Below are positions 56,326 to 57,043 of a stretch of DNA of 57,043 nt, one piece after another (the stretch's first letter is position 1; each line of letters opens with the position of its first letter). The stretch is from a virus. The stretch lies in the IMG/VR virus record IMGVR_UViG_3300007735_000759, positions 1-57,043 of that record; one strand, given 5' to 3'. A program made the position numbers and the translations under genes. The notes below the pieces were generated by a model, which saw only the letters and a list, made by a program, of their open reading frames with translations, ran no database searches and was not told where the DNA came from.

Positions 56326-56619
56326 ATGAAAAAGTGTAACATGAGCACAATTGAGATTCTTACTAAGCACGGGGGCGAGTCTGATCATAAAGCTGCCGGG
56401 GGTATGATGAAAATGATGCCGTCCGCTAACTTTAAAACAGGCGGTGTAGCAAAGAAAGCTGCTGGGGGAGGTATCGGAGGTCATGAAAAAGAACGTCGGG
56501 AAAAAATGGATTCTGGCAAGAAAATGTTTAGAAAAGAGGGTGGTACCATCCCTCTGCCTCATAAAGGCGAGAAAATTGCAACCATGATGAAAGTAAGAAA
56601 AGACACAGGGAAACTGTAA
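56326..56619 (+). CDS. small Gly/Lys-rich virion-type protein
   Basis: 97 residues (ATG 56326; alternative ATG 56341). STIEILTKHGGESDHKAAGGMMK resembles the start of the 428-residue protein at 8445 (SSIDILNMYSGDSDN..KKAMGGK). It then has FKTGGVAKKAAGGG and RKEGGTIPLPHKGEKIA, the same GG-x-I/V boxes as several virion proteins here. Very basic, so DNA or capsid-interior contact is plausible. First gene after the late motif, preceding the gene that crosses the join. Confidence 0.6.
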   Translation: MKKCNMSTIEILTKHGGESDHKAAGGMMKMMPSANFKTGGVAKKAAGGGIGGHEKERREKMDSGKKMFRKEGGTIPLPHKGEKIATMMKVRKDTGKL

Positions 56620-56735
56620 TAAAATTATATTTGATTTATCTAAAATTTTAAATTAATATTGTTTTAGGAAGTCAGTTATTCTCTTTCGGGCTTCCTACTA
56701 CAGGTCTTTAACTTTTTCATTATACAGGTCTTTTT

Positions 56736-57043
56736 ATGAATTTCATTGATGAATACCAAAAGTCAATTGCGTCTGCTATTCAAGATCAGATGCAACCACT
56801 AGCACGCAATTTGCTAGATGCAAGATTTACAACACTTGAGCAAACGCAAACAGCGTCAGGGTCATTTAATGCTTTAAAATTTGTTTTAGAATCATGGGCA
56901 GATTTAATTAAAAGATACGCAGAAATAACAGAGGAACCTGCACAATCTCTAGATTCTTTTAATGATTTTTTATCAAGCGAAATTAACCAAAAAATTAAAG
57001 AAATCAATGTACTCAACCACCAAAATCAAGGTTTTCAATCGGG
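56736..57043 (+). CDS. virion-region hypothetical protein, N-terminal part (wraps the circle)
   Basis: ATG 56736 with AGGT upstream begins a helical Gln-rich protein (MNFIDEYQKSIASAIQDQMQ...). The frame runs off the window end and continues in the left copy of the terminal repeat to a stop at 251, giving 143 residues in the closed circle. An 11-base direct repeat TACAGGTCTTT precedes the start (about 56700 and 56723). Confidence 0.8.
   Translation, partial: MNFIDEYQKSIASAIQDQMQPLARNLLDARFTTLEQTQTASGSFNALKFVLESWADLIKRYAEITEEPAQSLDSFNDFLSSEINQKIKEINVLNHQNQGFQS
56917..57043. repeat. terminal direct repeat, right copy
   Basis: Identical to positions 1-127; see the left copy. It should be removed when the genome is circularised. 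Confidence 0.95.

Noticed and set aside
1-57043. Integrase, CRISPR array, rRNA or tRNA genes
   Set aside because: None could be supported: no tyrosine or serine recombinase motifs, no regularly spaced repeats beyond the iterons, and no cloverleaf-like sequence was noticed.

Overview
The window is almost certainly one complete circular, or circularly permuted, bacteriophage genome. Its last 127 bases (56917-57043) repeat its first 127 exactly, so the closed molecule would be 56,916 bp, and one gene reads across the join (56736 through to 251). A terminase pair, an ~850-residue portal, a scaffold-like protein, a major capsid protein, head-tail adaptors, a P22 gp10-like nozzle, several fibres and Gly/Lys-rich putative internal virion proteins, without a tape measure or sheath, point to a short-tailed (podovirus-like) phage. 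No integrase, rRNA, tRNA or CRISPR array is visible. The DNA is AT-rich, most strongly in the 28-50 kb early/accessory part. The host cannot be named. The small secreted proteins with a signal peptide ending in Ala-Met-Asp/Glu suggest a Gram-negative, possibly host-associated, bacterium (weak inference).

Layout. The + strand late region runs from 50.2 kb through the join to 28.1 kb: terminase small and large subunits, portal, two Panacea (DUF4065) genes, a small Gly/Lys-rich protein, a GroES-like protein, scaffold, capsid, adaptors, fibres, nozzle and four long internal virion-type proteins. It is interrupted at 2.4-4.4 kb by a reversed cassette with its own sigma70-type promoter: three small secreted or membrane proteins, a small helical protein and, upstream, an AlpA-type regulator. 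A second AlpA-like gene lies at 55.9 kb. An exact 16-bp AT motif precedes three late blocks (4712, 50089, 56295), and a one-mismatch copy lies at 45702.

At 28-32.8 kb are lysis genes (a small holin candidate, a GH108 endolysin) and a recombination module (YqaJ-type exonuclease and a likely annealing protein). At 33-39.5 kb are many tiny genes, mostly hypothetical and many membrane-anchored. Two of them appear split at homopolymer slippery sequences. At 39.5-43.1 kb two orphan DNA methyltransferases sit beside a second pair of Panacea genes, forming a likely counter-defence island. At 43.2-47 kb lie DnaB helicase, a replication initiator containing three 23-bp iterons (candidate origin), a candidate small RNA with an anti-Shine-Dalgarno loop, a VRR-NUC nuclease and SSB. 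At 47.7-50 kb a reversed operon carries two duplicated pentapeptide-repeat-like proteins.

The most unusual items are the UCCUCCUU-loop RNA candidate with its possible target at the secreted-protein operon, two loci that each pair the same two Panacea subtypes, the iterons read in three frames, the small membrane protein at a U-UUU-UUA slip site, and the moron-like secreted-protein cassette. All functional statements come from reading sequence and motif knowledge; no database search was run.
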